A DNA stretch of 64,000 nucleotides, from NCBI GenBank assembly GCA_963719805.1, contig CAVRDF010000010.1, positions 1-64,000 on the forward strand, in the 5' to 3' direction. A model generated the notes under the pieces. The model ran no database searches and was not told the DNA's origin. It was given only the letters and a program-made list of their open reading frames with translations. A program made the translations under genes and the position numbers. This DNA is from JAMXLO01 sp963719805 (GTDB taxonomy: Bacteria > Pseudomonadota > Alphaproteobacteria > Acetobacterales > Acetobacteraceae). Of this stretch, positions 55,572 to 64,000 are shown one piece after another (positions within the stretch are counted from its first letter, which is position 1; every line of letters begins with the position of its first letter).

Positions 55572-56342
55572 ATGTTCAATCCGTTCGCGATACCGTATCC
55601 TGCCGCCATGCCGGATAGGCCACAGGAGGCTGAGCTTCTGCGTCTGCTCGAGGCGCATGACATCATGCGGCTCATCCCCCCAGAGGCTCTCCGCGCACTG
55701 ATCCGCCGCGCGGCATTGCTCGATTATCCCGAACGGGACGAGATATTTGGCCAGGGCGATCCCGGCCGCACGGTCCTCGTGGTGGTGAAGGGGTATGTGA
55801 AGCTGTCGCTCACCATGGTGAGTGGGCGGGAAGTGGTGCTCGACCTGGCCGATGCAGGCAGCGTCATCGGCGAGATTGCCGTCCTGAACGACTGGCCGCG
55901 CGCGGCGACCGCGACAGCACTATCCGCCTGCACACTGCTGGCGATCGATGGGCGTTCGTTCACGCGTGAACTGCATAGCGCCCCAGAGGCAATGCTCGCG
56001 ATCATACGCCTGCTCAGCCGGCGGTTGCGCCGAACGACGGCGCAGGTCACAGAGAACCTGGAGCTGCCGGCGCCAGTTCGCCTCGCCAAGGCGCTGATCG
56101 AACTGGCCGCGTTGCATTCGCGTCTCACTCCACAGGGACCCCAGCTCGGCCTGTCGCTGTCGCAGCGTGAGTTGGGCGGCATGACGGAACTCATTCGGGA
56201 AAGCATCAACCGACATCTTGGAACCTGGCGCGACGCTGGCTGGATCGCTCTGGCCGAGGGGACAATCACTCTGTGCGATGTGGGGGCATTGCGCGCCCTG
56301 TTGAGCGAGCACGATCTCGATGAGGCGTGTGTCTCGGATTGA
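55572..56342 (+). CDS. Crp/Fnr-family transcriptional regulator
   Basis: A protein of 256 residues. The cyclic-nucleotide-binding-like beta-roll covers about 45-165 (IFGQGDPGRTVLVVVKGYVKL, GSVIGEIAVLNDWPRAATATAL). The C-terminal winged helix has the recognition segment LSQRELGGMTELIRESINRHL. Cysteines for an Fnr iron-sulfur cluster are not present, so it is Crp-like. Start could be 55608 (MPDRPQ), as neither ATG has a strong ribosome site. It follows the MFS exporter by 35 bases and may control it. Confidence 0.88.
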   Translation: MFNPFAIPYPAAMPDRPQEAELLRLLEAHDIMRLIPPEALRALIRRAALLDYPERDEIFGQGDPGRTVLVVVKGYVKLSLTMVSGREVVLDLADAGSVIGEIAVLNDWPRAATATALSACTLLAIDGRSFTRELHSAPEAMLAIIRLLSRRLRRTTAQVTENLELPAPVRLAKALIELAALHSRLTPQGPQLGLSLSQRELGGMTELIRESINRHLGTWRDAGWIALAEGTITLCDVGALRALLSEHDLDEACVSD

Positions 56343-56437
56343 AGCTGCTTGATGCCGCGCTTGCCATCGTCCGTGCGTCATCGACACGCTGAAGCGGGGT
56401 GATGTCCGTCCGGATCGGACGCCACCCCGCGTCAGGA

Positions 56438-57307
56438 TCAGCTCTTGTGGACCTGCACCAGCATGCCATCCGTGTTGCCGGCGTTGTCGAGATAAAAGCC
56501 TACGATCTGGCCCTTGTCGTTGATGCCGTTGGCGACGGTCATCGCGTTCGGCCCTTTCGCCGCGTTCGGATCGTTGATCGTGGTGTAGGTGTTGTTTGCC
56601 TGCTCGTACAGGAAGCCGTGTGTCGCGCCCGCCCCGTCGGTATACAAGCCGACGACTTCACGCTCGTTGTTGATGCCCAGCGCCTGCACCGATACCGCGC
56701 CATTCGGCCCGTTCAGCCAGACAATGGCGTTGCCTTCCTTGACGAAGCCCACGTCATTACCGGCTGCGCCCGCCACAAAACCTGCGATGTCACCCTTGTT
56801 GTTGATTGCCGTGGTCGTGGTGCTGGCGAAGCCTGCGATATTCACCTCACTGAACCCGTGCTTGTTGATGTCATAGACGAAGCCGTGATCGTTGCCGGCG
56901 GAATCGACCCAGAAGCCAACCGCCTTCCCGTTGTTGTTGACGCCGAGAAGCTGCTCTGTCGTCATGTGACCAGCGGCCTTGCCCATGCCACGCGGATCAA
57001 CAACGTCGGTGAACACGCCGTTCACGTCAGTGAATCCGAAGTTGTCGCCTTGGACATCGGCCCAGAAGCCAACCGTCGCGTTGTGGTCATTGATGCCGGT
57101 CACCTGGGTCTGCGCTGAACCACCGAAGTTCTCATTCGTGTAGTTGCCCTGACCATCGGGCGGGCTCAGCGTGTAGCCCTTGTTCGGATGAGTCGCGCTG
57201 CCGCTGCCGAAGTAGCCCGCGATCTTCCCTTCGTTGTTGATGCCCAGCAACTGGTTGAACGTGGGATCGGCATGATCGTTCAAGGTCTTGAAGCTCAGCG
57301 TTTCCAT
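56438..57307 (-). CDS. HAF-repeat protein with six repeats
   Basis: A 289-residue protein of tandem repeats starting at residues 22, 71, 122, 168, 211 and 261, each with a G(I/V)N(N/D) core followed by a G-containing strand (for example GINNEGKIAGYF, GINDKGQIVGFY), spaced 43-51 residues. These are HAF-type repeats seen in bacterial extracellular repeat proteins, probably a beta-propeller-like fold. There is no signal peptide and no RTX nonapeptide. It faces a type I secretion system gene pair. AGGAG precedes the ATG at 57307. Confidence 0.75.
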   Translation of the reverse strand: METLSFKTLNDHADPTFNQLLGINNEGKIAGYFGSGSATHPNKGYTLSPPDGQGNYTNENFGGSAQTQVTGINDHNATVGFWADVQGDNFGFTDVNGVFTDVVDPRGMGKAAGHMTTEQLLGVNNNGKAVGFWVDSAGNDHGFVYDINKHGFSEVNIAGFASTTTTAINNKGDIAGFVAGAAGNDVGFVKEGNAIVWLNGPNGAVSVQALGINNEREVVGLYTDGAGATHGFLYEQANNTYTTINDPNAAKGPNAMTVANGINDKGQIVGFYLDNAGNTDGMLVQVHKS

Positions 57308-57542
57308 TTGAGTATCTCCTGTTCCGTGTTCCGTTCGGCCTGTCCCCCAACCGGGTGATCCGGCTCGGTCTGGCCGGAGCAACTTGACGCGTCTTGCGCC
57401 TGCCGCTGGTGACTCCAGTCACGCCACCCATCGATCTCAGGAAAACAGCGCCGCCCTGTGTTTCGAATCACCCGTCGCGTCCGTGAGGGCGGGCAAATAG
57501 CCCGGGCAGCAAGTCTGCATTTGAGACCGGGAGCAAAAAACT

Positions 57543-59762
57543 ATGGACACCTGCGTCGACACCAACCATCGCCAGAGGCCTGGGATCGAAGATCTGATCC
57601 CGACTGCCGGCGGCGCTTTGGCTATTCAGATACGGCTCATGGCCGTGGCCGCCGCCGCACGATTCCATGGCCGTGAACTGGATCCTGCCGAACTGCGCTG
57701 CGCGCCGGACCAGACGCCGTCGCCTGCCGCGTTGGCCGAATGGGCTGGTGCCGCGGGTCTCTGGTCCAAGGCCGCCCGGCTCTCATGGGATCGCCTCGTT
57801 GCACTCAAAGTATCTCGGCCGGTGCCGCTGTTGCTCGACGACGGCAGCGCCATTCTGCTGATCGCGACGGACAAGCAGCGAGACCTCGTGCTGGTTCGCC
57901 ACTCTCGCCTTGCCCCGGATGCGGCACCGATCGCCGTAAGGCAATGTGACCTTGCCAACATCTGGTCCGGAGATACCGTTCTGCTGCGCGCCAGGCGCGG
58001 TGCAACCGGCGAGGACGCGCCGTTCAGCTTCGGCTGGGTGGCGAAACTCGTATGGCAAGAGCGTCATGCGATGCGCGACGTTCTGCTGGCATCGCTCGCG
58101 CTCAGTATTCTCACCGTCCTGCCACCGCTCATGGTCATGAGTGTCGTTGACCAGGTCGTGGTGCATCAGAGCCTTTCGACGCTCGTCCTGATGTCTCTGC
58201 TCATCGGCAGCGCGATGATCTCCGAGACCCTGCTCGGCTATGCGCGTCGGCAACTGACTCAGATCGTTGGCGCACGCGTGGATGCGAAGCTGAACCTGCA
58301 CGTGTTCGAGCGTCTGCTGCGCCTGCCGCTCGATTATTTCGAGCGCAACCAGGCCGGTTTCATCTGGTCCCGTACAGGTTTGCAGATCGGCAAGATCCGC
58401 GAATTCCTTACCGGCCGGCTGCTGACCACGGCGCTCGACCTGGTCACGTTACTGGTGTTGCTGCCAATCCTGTTCTTCCTGCAGCCGATGCTGTCGTGGA
58501 TCGTGGTGGCCTGCGCCGGCGGCATCGCGTTGATCCTCGTCGGCTTCATGAAACCGATGAGCCGGCGGGTCGAGCGGTTCATCAATGCGGAAACCGAGAA
58601 GTCGAGCGTGATGGTGGAGACGCTGCACGGTATCCGCACCGTCAAGTCGCTGGCGCTCGAAGCGCAGCAGGCCGAGCGCTGGGACGAACGCGTGGCGTGC
58701 GCGACGGATGCGAAACTTGCGGTGAGCCGGTTGGCCAACCTGCCGCAGACGTTGATCGGCCCGATCGAGGGCTTCATGCAGCGCGGCGTTCTGTTGCTGG
58801 GCGCCTACATCGCGCTGGAGGCACCCGGTACCATGCCGATCGGCAGCCTGATCGCCTTCATGATGCTGAGCGCCCGCGTTGCGCAACCGCTGGCCAGCCT
58901 TGCCAGGCTGATGGAAGACCTGGGCGAAGTGCGCACCGCCACCACGCTCGCCGCGTCGGTGCTGAACCAGCGGCCGGAGCGCGACAACCCCGCCGCCGGC
59001 ATCCGTCCCCGCCTGCAGGGTGCGATCGGCTTCAGGCAGGTCACTTACACCTATCCGAACGGCACGACCCCTGCCTTGAGTAATGTCGGCTTCGGCGTCG
59101 CACCCGGCACGGTGCTGGGCATCGTCGGCCGCAGCGGCTCCGGCAAGTCCACCATCACGCGGCTGCTGCAAGGCATCACACGCGACTATAGCGGCCAGAT
59201 CAACATCGACGGCTTCGACCTGCGCGACATCAACCTCACTCATCTGCGTCGCAACTTCGGTGTCGTGCTGCAGGACAACTTCCTGTTCCGTGGAACGGTG
59301 GCGGAGAACATCTTGGCTGGCCGGCCTGGACTGACACTGACGGACGCCATCCACGCCGCGCGCCTCGCCGGTGCAGTCGAATTCATCGAGAAGCTGCCGA
59401 ACGGGTATGAAACGCTGATCGAGGAAGGGTCTCCGAACCTGTCCGGCGGTCAGCGCCAGCGCCTCGCCATTGCCCGCGCCCTGGTACATGACCCGCGCGT
59501 GCTGATCCTGGACGAAGCGACGAGCGCGCTGGATCCGGAAAGCGAGGCGTTGGTGAATGCCAACATCGCCCGCATGGCCGCCGGCCGTACGATGCTGATC
59601 ATCTCGCACCGCCTGTCATCGCTCGCCGGCTGCGACGCCATCCTGGTGATGGACCAGGGACGCGTCGTCGACATCGGCCCGCACAGCGATCTGCTGCAGC
59701 GCTGTGCGATCTACCAGAACCTCTGGCACCAGCAGAACCGTCACCTCACCGCAGCGCAATGA
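57543..59762 (+). CDS. Type I secretion system ABC transporter (HlyB/LapB-like)
   Basis: A 739-residue inner-membrane exporter. The N-terminal domain (about 10-130) is C39-peptidase-like but lacks the catalytic Cys, a so-called CLD. Six transmembrane helices (about 170-450) follow. The ATPase has GRSGSGKST near 528, LSGGQRQRLAIARAL, VLILDEATSALD and IISHRLSS. Such proteins move unfolded substrates directly from cytoplasm to outside with HlyD and TolC. It overlaps the next gene's earlier possible start by four bases. Confidence 0.93.
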   Translation: MDTCVDTNHRQRPGIEDLIPTAGGALAIQIRLMAVAAAARFHGRELDPAELRCAPDQTPSPAALAEWAGAAGLWSKAARLSWDRLVALKVSRPVPLLLDDGSAILLIATDKQRDLVLVRHSRLAPDAAPIAVRQCDLANIWSGDTVLLRARRGATGEDAPFSFGWVAKLVWQERHAMRDVLLASLALSILTVLPPLMVMSVVDQVVVHQSLSTLVLMSLLIGSAMISETLLGYARRQLTQIVGARVDAKLNLHVFERLLRLPLDYFERNQAGFIWSRTGLQIGKIREFLTGRLLTTALDLVTLLVLLPILFFLQPMLSWIVVACAGGIALILVGFMKPMSRRVERFINAETEKSSVMVETLHGIRTVKSLALEAQQAERWDERVACATDAKLAVSRLANLPQTLIGPIEGFMQRGVLLLGAYIALEAPGTMPIGSLIAFMMLSARVAQPLASLARLMEDLGEVRTATTLAASVLNQRPERDNPAAGIRPRLQGAIGFRQVTYTYPNGTTPALSNVGFGVAPGTVLGIVGRSGSGKSTITRLLQGITRDYSGQINIDGFDLRDINLTHLRRNFGVVLQDNFLFRGTVAENILAGRPGLTLTDAIHAARLAGAVEFIEKLPNGYETLIEEGSPNLSGGQRQRLAIARALVHDPRVLILDEATSALDPESEALVNANIARMAAGRTMLIISHRLSSLAGCDAILVMDQGRVVDIGPHSDLLQRCAIYQNLWHQQNRHLTAAQ

Positions 59763-59785
59763 ACGCGAACCAGGGAGTAAGGGCC

Positions 59786-61159
59786 ATGTCCGTCACTATC
59801 GCGCGCCGCGCCGATGCCGCGCTGCTGGAATTCGAATCCCCGACTGCTGCCGTTGTCGCGCGTCCAATCCCGCGCAGTGCCCGCACGACCACCTGGGTGG
59901 TCGCCGGTGCAACCCTATCGGCAATCGCGGTGATGGGTCTGTATCCGGTGGATAAGGTTGTCACCGTGCCAGGAAAAGTCGTGGCGGGCGTGCCCAACAT
60001 CGTCGTCCAGCCGCTGGATACTGCGATCGTGCAGCAGATCTCGGTGCACGAGGGACAGATCGTGCATGCCGGAGACCGGCTGGCGACGCTGGACCCAACC
60101 TTCGCTGCCGCCGATGCCACCGCATCGGATGCGCAGGTTGCCAGCCTGCGAGCCGAGGTGGATCGCCTGGAAGCCGAGTCCGAGGATCGGCCGTATAGCG
60201 GCGACGGCAGCCAGCCCAGCCAGATCCAGGCGATGATCTATGCCCAGCGGCACGCCGAGATGCAGGCAAAGCTGGAGAATTATGCTCAGCGGATCGCAGG
60301 CCTGAACGTCAAGCTCGAGCAGTCCTCGACCGACATCAACAGCTACGTGGAACAATTCAGGGTCGCGCAGACCAAGGAAAACATGCGGCGCGAACTCGAG
60401 CATTTGCAGGTCGGCAGCAGGCTGAACACGCTCGACGCGGACGCCCAGCGCGCCGAGGTCCAACGCGCGCTGCAGGCGGCAGTCGCCGCCCGCAAATCCG
60501 CGCGCGCCGAACTGGACGGCATGATTGCGGAACGCGACGCCCATACCGTGCAGTTCAAGACCGAGGTATCGCAGCAGCTCGCAGAACAGGGACGCAGGCT
60601 GGCGGATGCCGAGGATCAGGCCAGAAAAGCCTCGCTGCGCCGCAGGTTGACGGTATTGCTGGCCGACCGTGACGCCATTGTTCTGAATGTCGCCAAGGTC
60701 TCGGTCGGCTCGGTGGTGCAGTCAGGCGACGAGTTGATCAAGCTGGTTCCGGCCGATGCGCCCTTGCAGATCGAGGCGAGCATCCCGGGGCGCGAAGCCG
60801 GCTTCGTCCACGCCGGCAACCACGCCGTGATCAAGTTCGCCACGCTGCCCTACACCACCTATGGCTATGCCACCGGCACGCTGCGAATGGTCAGCGCGGA
60901 CAGCTTCGACGCGCCGCGAACGGGCAGCGAGCGGCTTGCGCGTCCGACTCTGTCGCAACCCGAGCCCGACAGCGCGAATGCATTCTATCGGGGCACGGTC
61001 TCGGTCGACGCGATGAAACTGCACAACCTGCCGCAGGGGTTTCACATGGTACCCGGCATGCCGGTGACGACGGACATCAAGGTCGGCAAGCGCACGATCC
61101 TCGCCTATCTCCTGTCCAGCGTCGTTCCAACCCTGACCGAAGGCATGCGCGAACCGTGA
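59786..61159 (+). CDS. HlyD-family membrane-fusion protein
   Basis: A 457-residue protein. One transmembrane helix (about 33-55), the lipoyl-like segment FQKPGKVVAGVPNIVVQPLD-like region (VPGKVVAGVPNIVVQPLDT) and long coiled coils (about 100-280) are typical of HlyD. The C-terminal VPGMPVTTDIKVGKRTILAYLL is the family end. I chose ATG 59786, with AGGGAG nine bases before; ATG 59759 overlaps the ABC gene's stop and lacks a good ribosome site. No TolC gene is here. Confidence 0.9.
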   Translation: MSVTIARRADAALLEFESPTAAVVARPIPRSARTTTWVVAGATLSAIAVMGLYPVDKVVTVPGKVVAGVPNIVVQPLDTAIVQQISVHEGQIVHAGDRLATLDPTFAAADATASDAQVASLRAEVDRLEAESEDRPYSGDGSQPSQIQAMIYAQRHAEMQAKLENYAQRIAGLNVKLEQSSTDINSYVEQFRVAQTKENMRRELEHLQVGSRLNTLDADAQRAEVQRALQAAVAARKSARAELDGMIAERDAHTVQFKTEVSQQLAEQGRRLADAEDQARKASLRRRLTVLLADRDAIVLNVAKVSVGSVVQSGDELIKLVPADAPLQIEASIPGREAGFVHAGNHAVIKFATLPYTTYGYATGTLRMVSADSFDAPRTGSERLARPTLSQPEPDSANAFYRGTVSVDAMKLHNLPQGFHMVPGMPVTTDIKVGKRTILAYLLSSVVPTLTEGMREP

Positions 61160-61210
61160 GGTCTTCTCGCCCCCACAACCAATCGCACCGCGCAAAATCC
61201 GTCCCTTGGG

Positions 61211-62143
61211 CTACGTCCTTGGCGGGGTTCCAAGGGGCGGAGCGGCATGGCCTTCTGAGCATTGCGCGGGGCAGAGTCCGAGCACGTCGATCGCCTCGGC
61301 GCGGAACAGTCGCGCCAGCCGCGCATTCGGTGACATGTTGGCGGCGAGCAGTCCGATGTGCAGGCGATGGGTCTCGTCAGCAATCGGCAGCTTGCGGATG
61401 CGCTGCTCGAGATTCCATGGCGAGGGCCACTCGGGCACCAATGACACGCCCAGTCCTTGCGCGACCAGCGCGGCGATCGCATCGATCGCCGATAGCTCGA
61501 ACCGCTCCTTCGGGTTCAGGCCGGCGTGCTTGAGATATTGATCCACCACATGGCCGCCCCAGTTCTTGCGGTCGTAGCGAATGAACGGCTCACGCATCAG
61601 GATATCGTGCGGATCATCCACCTGCATCGATACCGGCGTGACGACAACGAGCTGCTCGCTCCGAAGTAATGTCCAAGAGAATACTTTGGGGATCGGGAAG
61701 CGTGGCTTGACGGTGACGACCGCGTCCAGGTCGCCACGCAACACGGTGTGATAAAGGTCTACCGAAAACCCGGGGACCAGATAGATCTTCACCTGCGGGT
61801 ACTTCGCGACGAACGGCACGAGTATTTGCGGCAGGACGCCGGAAAGCATGGCGGCAGGTGCTCCAAGCCGCAATTCCCCGGTCGGGCGTTCATCGGTGGT
61901 GACTGCCTTGAGGTCGCGCGCCTGGCGCAACAGGGCGCGGGCTCCATCCAGCATGGCCGTGCCGATTTCTGTCGGAACGACGGTGCGGCCGGTGCGTGCG
62001 ACGATGGGCTTGCCGATTTCGCGCTCTAGCGCACGCAACTGCTGGGCGACGCCGGCGGGTGTCAGGTTGAGCCGGCGCGCGGCTTCGGCAATCGATCCCT
62101 TTTCGACCACGGTGACAAAGCTTTCCACAAAGCGCGTGTCCAT
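61211..62143 (-). CDS. LysR-family transcriptional regulator
   Basis: A 310-residue regulator. The winged helix-turn-helix is at about 1-60 (RFVESFVTVVEKGSIAEAARRLNLT). The periplasmic-binding-like effector domain follows (about 90-300: GELRLGAPAAMLSGVLPQILVPF). It is divergent from the amidotransferase/SDR genes and probably controls them. ATG at 62143; an upstream reading frame to 62983 is the shadow of other genes. Confidence 0.92.
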   Translation of the reverse strand: MDTRFVESFVTVVEKGSIAEAARRLNLTPAGVAQQLRALEREIGKPIVARTGRTVVPTEIGTAMLDGARALLRQARDLKAVTTDERPTGELRLGAPAAMLSGVLPQILVPFVAKYPQVKIYLVPGFSVDLYHTVLRGDLDAVVTVKPRFPIPKVFSWTLLRSEQLVVVTPVSMQVDDPHDILMREPFIRYDRKNWGGHVVDQYLKHAGLNPKERFELSAIDAIAALVAQGLGVSLVPEWPSPWNLEQRIRKLPIADETHRLHIGLLAANMSPNARLARLFRAEAIDVLGLCPAQCSEGHAAPPLGTPPRT

Positions 62144-62175
62144 TGCCAAGGGAACCTTTCTTTTGAAGCTACAAG

Positions 62176-62185
62176 AACGTACGTT
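62176..62185. promoter_or_regulatory. Palindrome upstream of lysR-type gene
   Basis: AACGTACGTT is a perfect 10-bp palindrome, 33 bases ahead of the LysR start in the 252-base divergent gap. LysR proteins often bind such sites and repress their own gene. Nothing else striking was found in the gap. Confidence 0.35.
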
Positions 62186-62395
62186 TCCTTGCGTATTGCC
62201 GGCTCTTAGACTTTGGCCGTGGGCAGCGCCAGCCAGTGCGTCCGGGACTTTTGCGGACGTGCGCTGGAGACAACCGGGGATGCCGGCTGGGCCTTTCCAT
62301 GCCGCCTGGCAAACCCCGGTTGTTATAACCACCGCTTGCCTTAAGGCCGGACTTGCTGTGAAAGGCGCCTCTGCTCTGCCGGAGGTTGGTTCCCC

Positions 62396-63143
62396 ATGCC
62401 CCCTGTCGTCGGTATTCCCGCCTGCGCCATTCTGATGGTGAGGGAGCAAATTCGGCACGATACGCCGGCGCGTTATCCTGCGGCGGTGCTCGGCGGTGCC
62501 GGGGCGGTGCCGATATTGATCCCGCCGATGGGCGAGGCGGCGCTGGCGGTACTCGACCGCATCGACGGCCTGCTGCTGCCAGGCAGCCCGAGCAACGTGC
62601 ATCCCAGCCACTACGCCGGAGGCGACAGCGAGACGCCCGATCGGCATGATCTGGAGCGCGACGCCACCACGCTGCGGCTGATCCCCGAGGCGCTGTCGCG
62701 CGGCATGCCTGTCCTGGCGATCTGCCGCGGCATCCAGGAACTCAACGTGGCGCTTGGTGGCACGCTGCACCAGCAGGTGCATGCAGTGGCCGACCGTCTG
62801 GACCATCGCCCCGGGGAGGGCACGCTCGAGGAAAAGTATGGGCCGCGCCATTTGGTTACGTTGTCTGGTCAGCTCGCCGCGATCATCGGCAGCGGCAATA
62901 TCCTGGTGAACTCGCTGCACGGCCAGGCGATCGAACTCGCCCGCGCCGGGCCTGGTGGTGGAAGCGCGCGCGCCGGACGGCACGATCGAAGCAGTTCGAG
63001 TGGAGCGCGCGCGCGGCTTCGCACTCGGCGTGCAGTGGCACCCGGAATGGAACTACGCCAACGATACCGCCAGCCTGGCGCTGTTCCGCGCATTCGGCGA
63101 CGCGTGCCGCGCCTACCAATCCGGATTGCGAAAGGCGGCCTGA
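62396..63143 (+). CDS. Class-I glutamine amidotransferase-like gamma-glutamyl hydrolase (peptidase C26), frameshifted
   Basis: Resembles gamma-glutamyl-gamma-aminobutyrate hydrolase (PuuD). The nucleophile elbow is AICRGIQELN, and the C-terminal catalytic His is in GVQWHPEW. The frame breaks at GGG 62948-62950: IELARAG is followed one frame over by LVVEARAPDGTIEAVRVERARGF-like sequence that restores the family. One extra G is present. After correction about 248 residues. As written the frame runs on into the next gene. It may hydrolyse gamma-glutamyl polyamines or similar. Confidence 0.85.
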
Positions 63144-63145
63144 AG

Positions 63146-63907
63146 ATGGATCTGCAACTCAACGGCAAGAAGGTGCTGATCACCGGCGGCTCGAAGGGCA
63201 TCGGCCGTGCCAGCGCGGAAGTGCTCGCGGGCGAAGGCTGCGATCTGACACTGGTGGCGCGCGAGCAGGCGGCGTTGGACGAGGCGGCCGCGGCCATCCG
63301 CGCGCGCCGGCAGGTCAATGTGCGCACCATTTCGGCGGATCTGTCATCCGATGCGGCGGTGCGGCGGGTCGCTGCCGAAGCCGGCGCGATCGATATCCTG
63401 GTGAATAACGCGGGTGCCATTCCACCCGGCGATCTGTTGTCGATCGACGATGCACGCTGGCGGCAGGCATGGGACCTGAAGGTGTTTGGCTACATCTCGT
63501 TCAGCCGCGTGGTGTACGAACAGATGAAGACACGCGGGGCCGGCGTGATCATCAACGTCATCGGTGCCGCCGGTGAAGGCTTCCCCACCAACTACATCGC
63601 CGGCGCCGCCGGCAACGCGTCGCTGATGGCGTTCACCCGCGCACTGGGCAAGGGCGCTCCGAAGGACGGGCTGCGCGTGGTGGCGATCAATCCCGGTCCG
63701 GTGGAGACCGATCGCCTGGTGATGCTGCGCCGCGCGGAGGCGCAGGAGAAGTTCGGCGATCCGGAACGCTGGCGCGACCTGACGTCCGGCATGCCGTTCG
63801 GCCGCGCGGCGACGCCGAAGGAAATCGGCAACGCGGTGGCTTTCCTCGCCAGTCCGCTGTCCGGCTACACCACCGGCACCGTGCTGACGATTAACGGCGG
63901 CGGCTGA
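63146..63907 (+). CDS. Atypical short-chain dehydrogenase/reductase
   Basis: A 253-residue SDR-fold protein. TGGSKGIG at 13-20 and NNAG are normal. The active site departs: where Ser should be the strand reads NVIGAAGE, and the Tyr in NYIAGAAGN has Ala at +4 instead of Lys. Some SDR proteins of this YIAG subtype exist; their chemistry is unclear. AAAGGCGG precedes the ATG two bases after the previous stop, so the two are an operon. Confidence 0.8.
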   Translation: MDLQLNGKKVLITGGSKGIGRASAEVLAGEGCDLTLVAREQAALDEAAAAIRARRQVNVRTISADLSSDAAVRRVAAEAGAIDILVNNAGAIPPGDLLSIDDARWRQAWDLKVFGYISFSRVVYEQMKTRGAGVIINVIGAAGEGFPTNYIAGAAGNASLMAFTRALGKGAPKDGLRVVAINPGPVETDRLVMLRRAEAQEKFGDPERWRDLTSGMPFGRAATPKEIGNAVAFLASPLSGYTTGTVLTINGGG

Positions 63908-63913
63908 CCGCAC

Positions 63914-63929
63914 GCCGCGGAAGCGCGGC
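63914..63929 (+). terminator. Hairpin after the atypical SDR gene
   Basis: GCCGCG (63914-63919) pairs with CGCGGC (63924-63929) around a GAAG loop, six bases after the SDR stop, followed by an ATTT. The stem is short and the T-run weak, so termination is a guess. Confidence 0.35.
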
Positions 63930-64000
63930 ATTTACCGGATATTTGTGAGTACCGTCGACATTGGGGCGTTCACCAGAGGCTCCAATCATGTCCGGTTCCG

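Noticed and set aside
58449..59609. 386-residue reverse frame inside the type I transporter gene
   Set aside because: Shadow frame without family pattern.
62144..62983. N-terminal extension of the LysR regulator to 590 residues
   Set aside because: It runs through the divergent gap and antisense to the amidotransferase gene; the LysR helix-turn-helix begins at 62143.

Overview
The window is GC-rich, densely coding DNA from an alphaproteobacterium. CtrA sits head-to-head with the start of fliI, truB-rpsO-pnp are clustered, and PEP-CTERM proteins, a type VI secretion fragment and many small CoA, oxidoreductase and ABC-transporter genes follow. This gene mix and the pnp/nitronate monooxygenase-type neighbour fit Rhodospirillales, perhaps Acetobacteraceae; that assignment is inferred from gene content only. 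I see no rRNA, tRNA, CRISPR array or intact insertion sequence.

Layout. 1-7.6 kb: housekeeping (fliI 5' end, ctrA, threonine dehydratase-like, truB, rpsO, a structured leader, pnp, nitronate monooxygenase). 7.6-16.7 kb: small catabolic and accessory genes (racemase-like, DehI-like, MBL-fold, GrpB, a broken sulfotransferase, a deacetylase overlapping a phosphodiesterase start-to-start, enoyl-CoA hydratase, HMG-CoA lyase-like). 16.7-22.4 kb: a three-gene type VI secretion fragment (glucosaminidase, TssL with OmpA domain, TssM). 22.4-26.4 kb: an SDR, a family 5 substrate-binding protein, a serine hydrolase and a small unknown. 26.5-33.2 kb: two PEP-CTERM proteins flanking an unrecognised two-gene unit and a chemoreceptor with a C-terminal PilZ domain. 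33.3-41.2 kb: serine hydrolase, amidohydrolase, CGNR regulator opposite azlCD, a secreted unknown, FAD-linked D-lactate dehydrogenase-like enzyme, a decayed toxin-antitoxin pair and a PNPOx-fold protein. 41.3-45.5 kb: an iron(III)-type ABC importer. 45.6-56.3 kb: XRE regulator, SDR, 2-hydroxyacid dehydrogenase, AhpD-like protein, FMN reductase, hybrid histidine kinase with divergent receiver protein, iron-type alcohol dehydrogenase, 6PGDH-like enzyme, MFS exporter and Crp-family regulator. 56.4-61.2 kb: a HAF-repeat protein opposite a type I secretion ABC/HlyD pair. 61.2-64 kb: LysR regulator opposite a class-I glutamine amidotransferase-like hydrolase and an atypical SDR.

Two themes stand out. 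First, otherwise well-conserved genes carry single-base indels (pnp, enoyl-CoA hydratase, FMN reductase, glutamine amidotransferase, CGNR regulator, antitoxin). Because pnp is hit inside its active-site motif, sequence or assembly error is a serious possibility for several of them, whereas the sulfotransferase and toxin remnants have large internal deletions and look truly decayed. Second, several unusual units deserve a look: the unknown gene pair at 27.4-29.8 kb, the PilZ chemoreceptor, the HAF-repeat protein next to a type I exporter, and the orphan tssL-tssM unit with a glucosaminidase.
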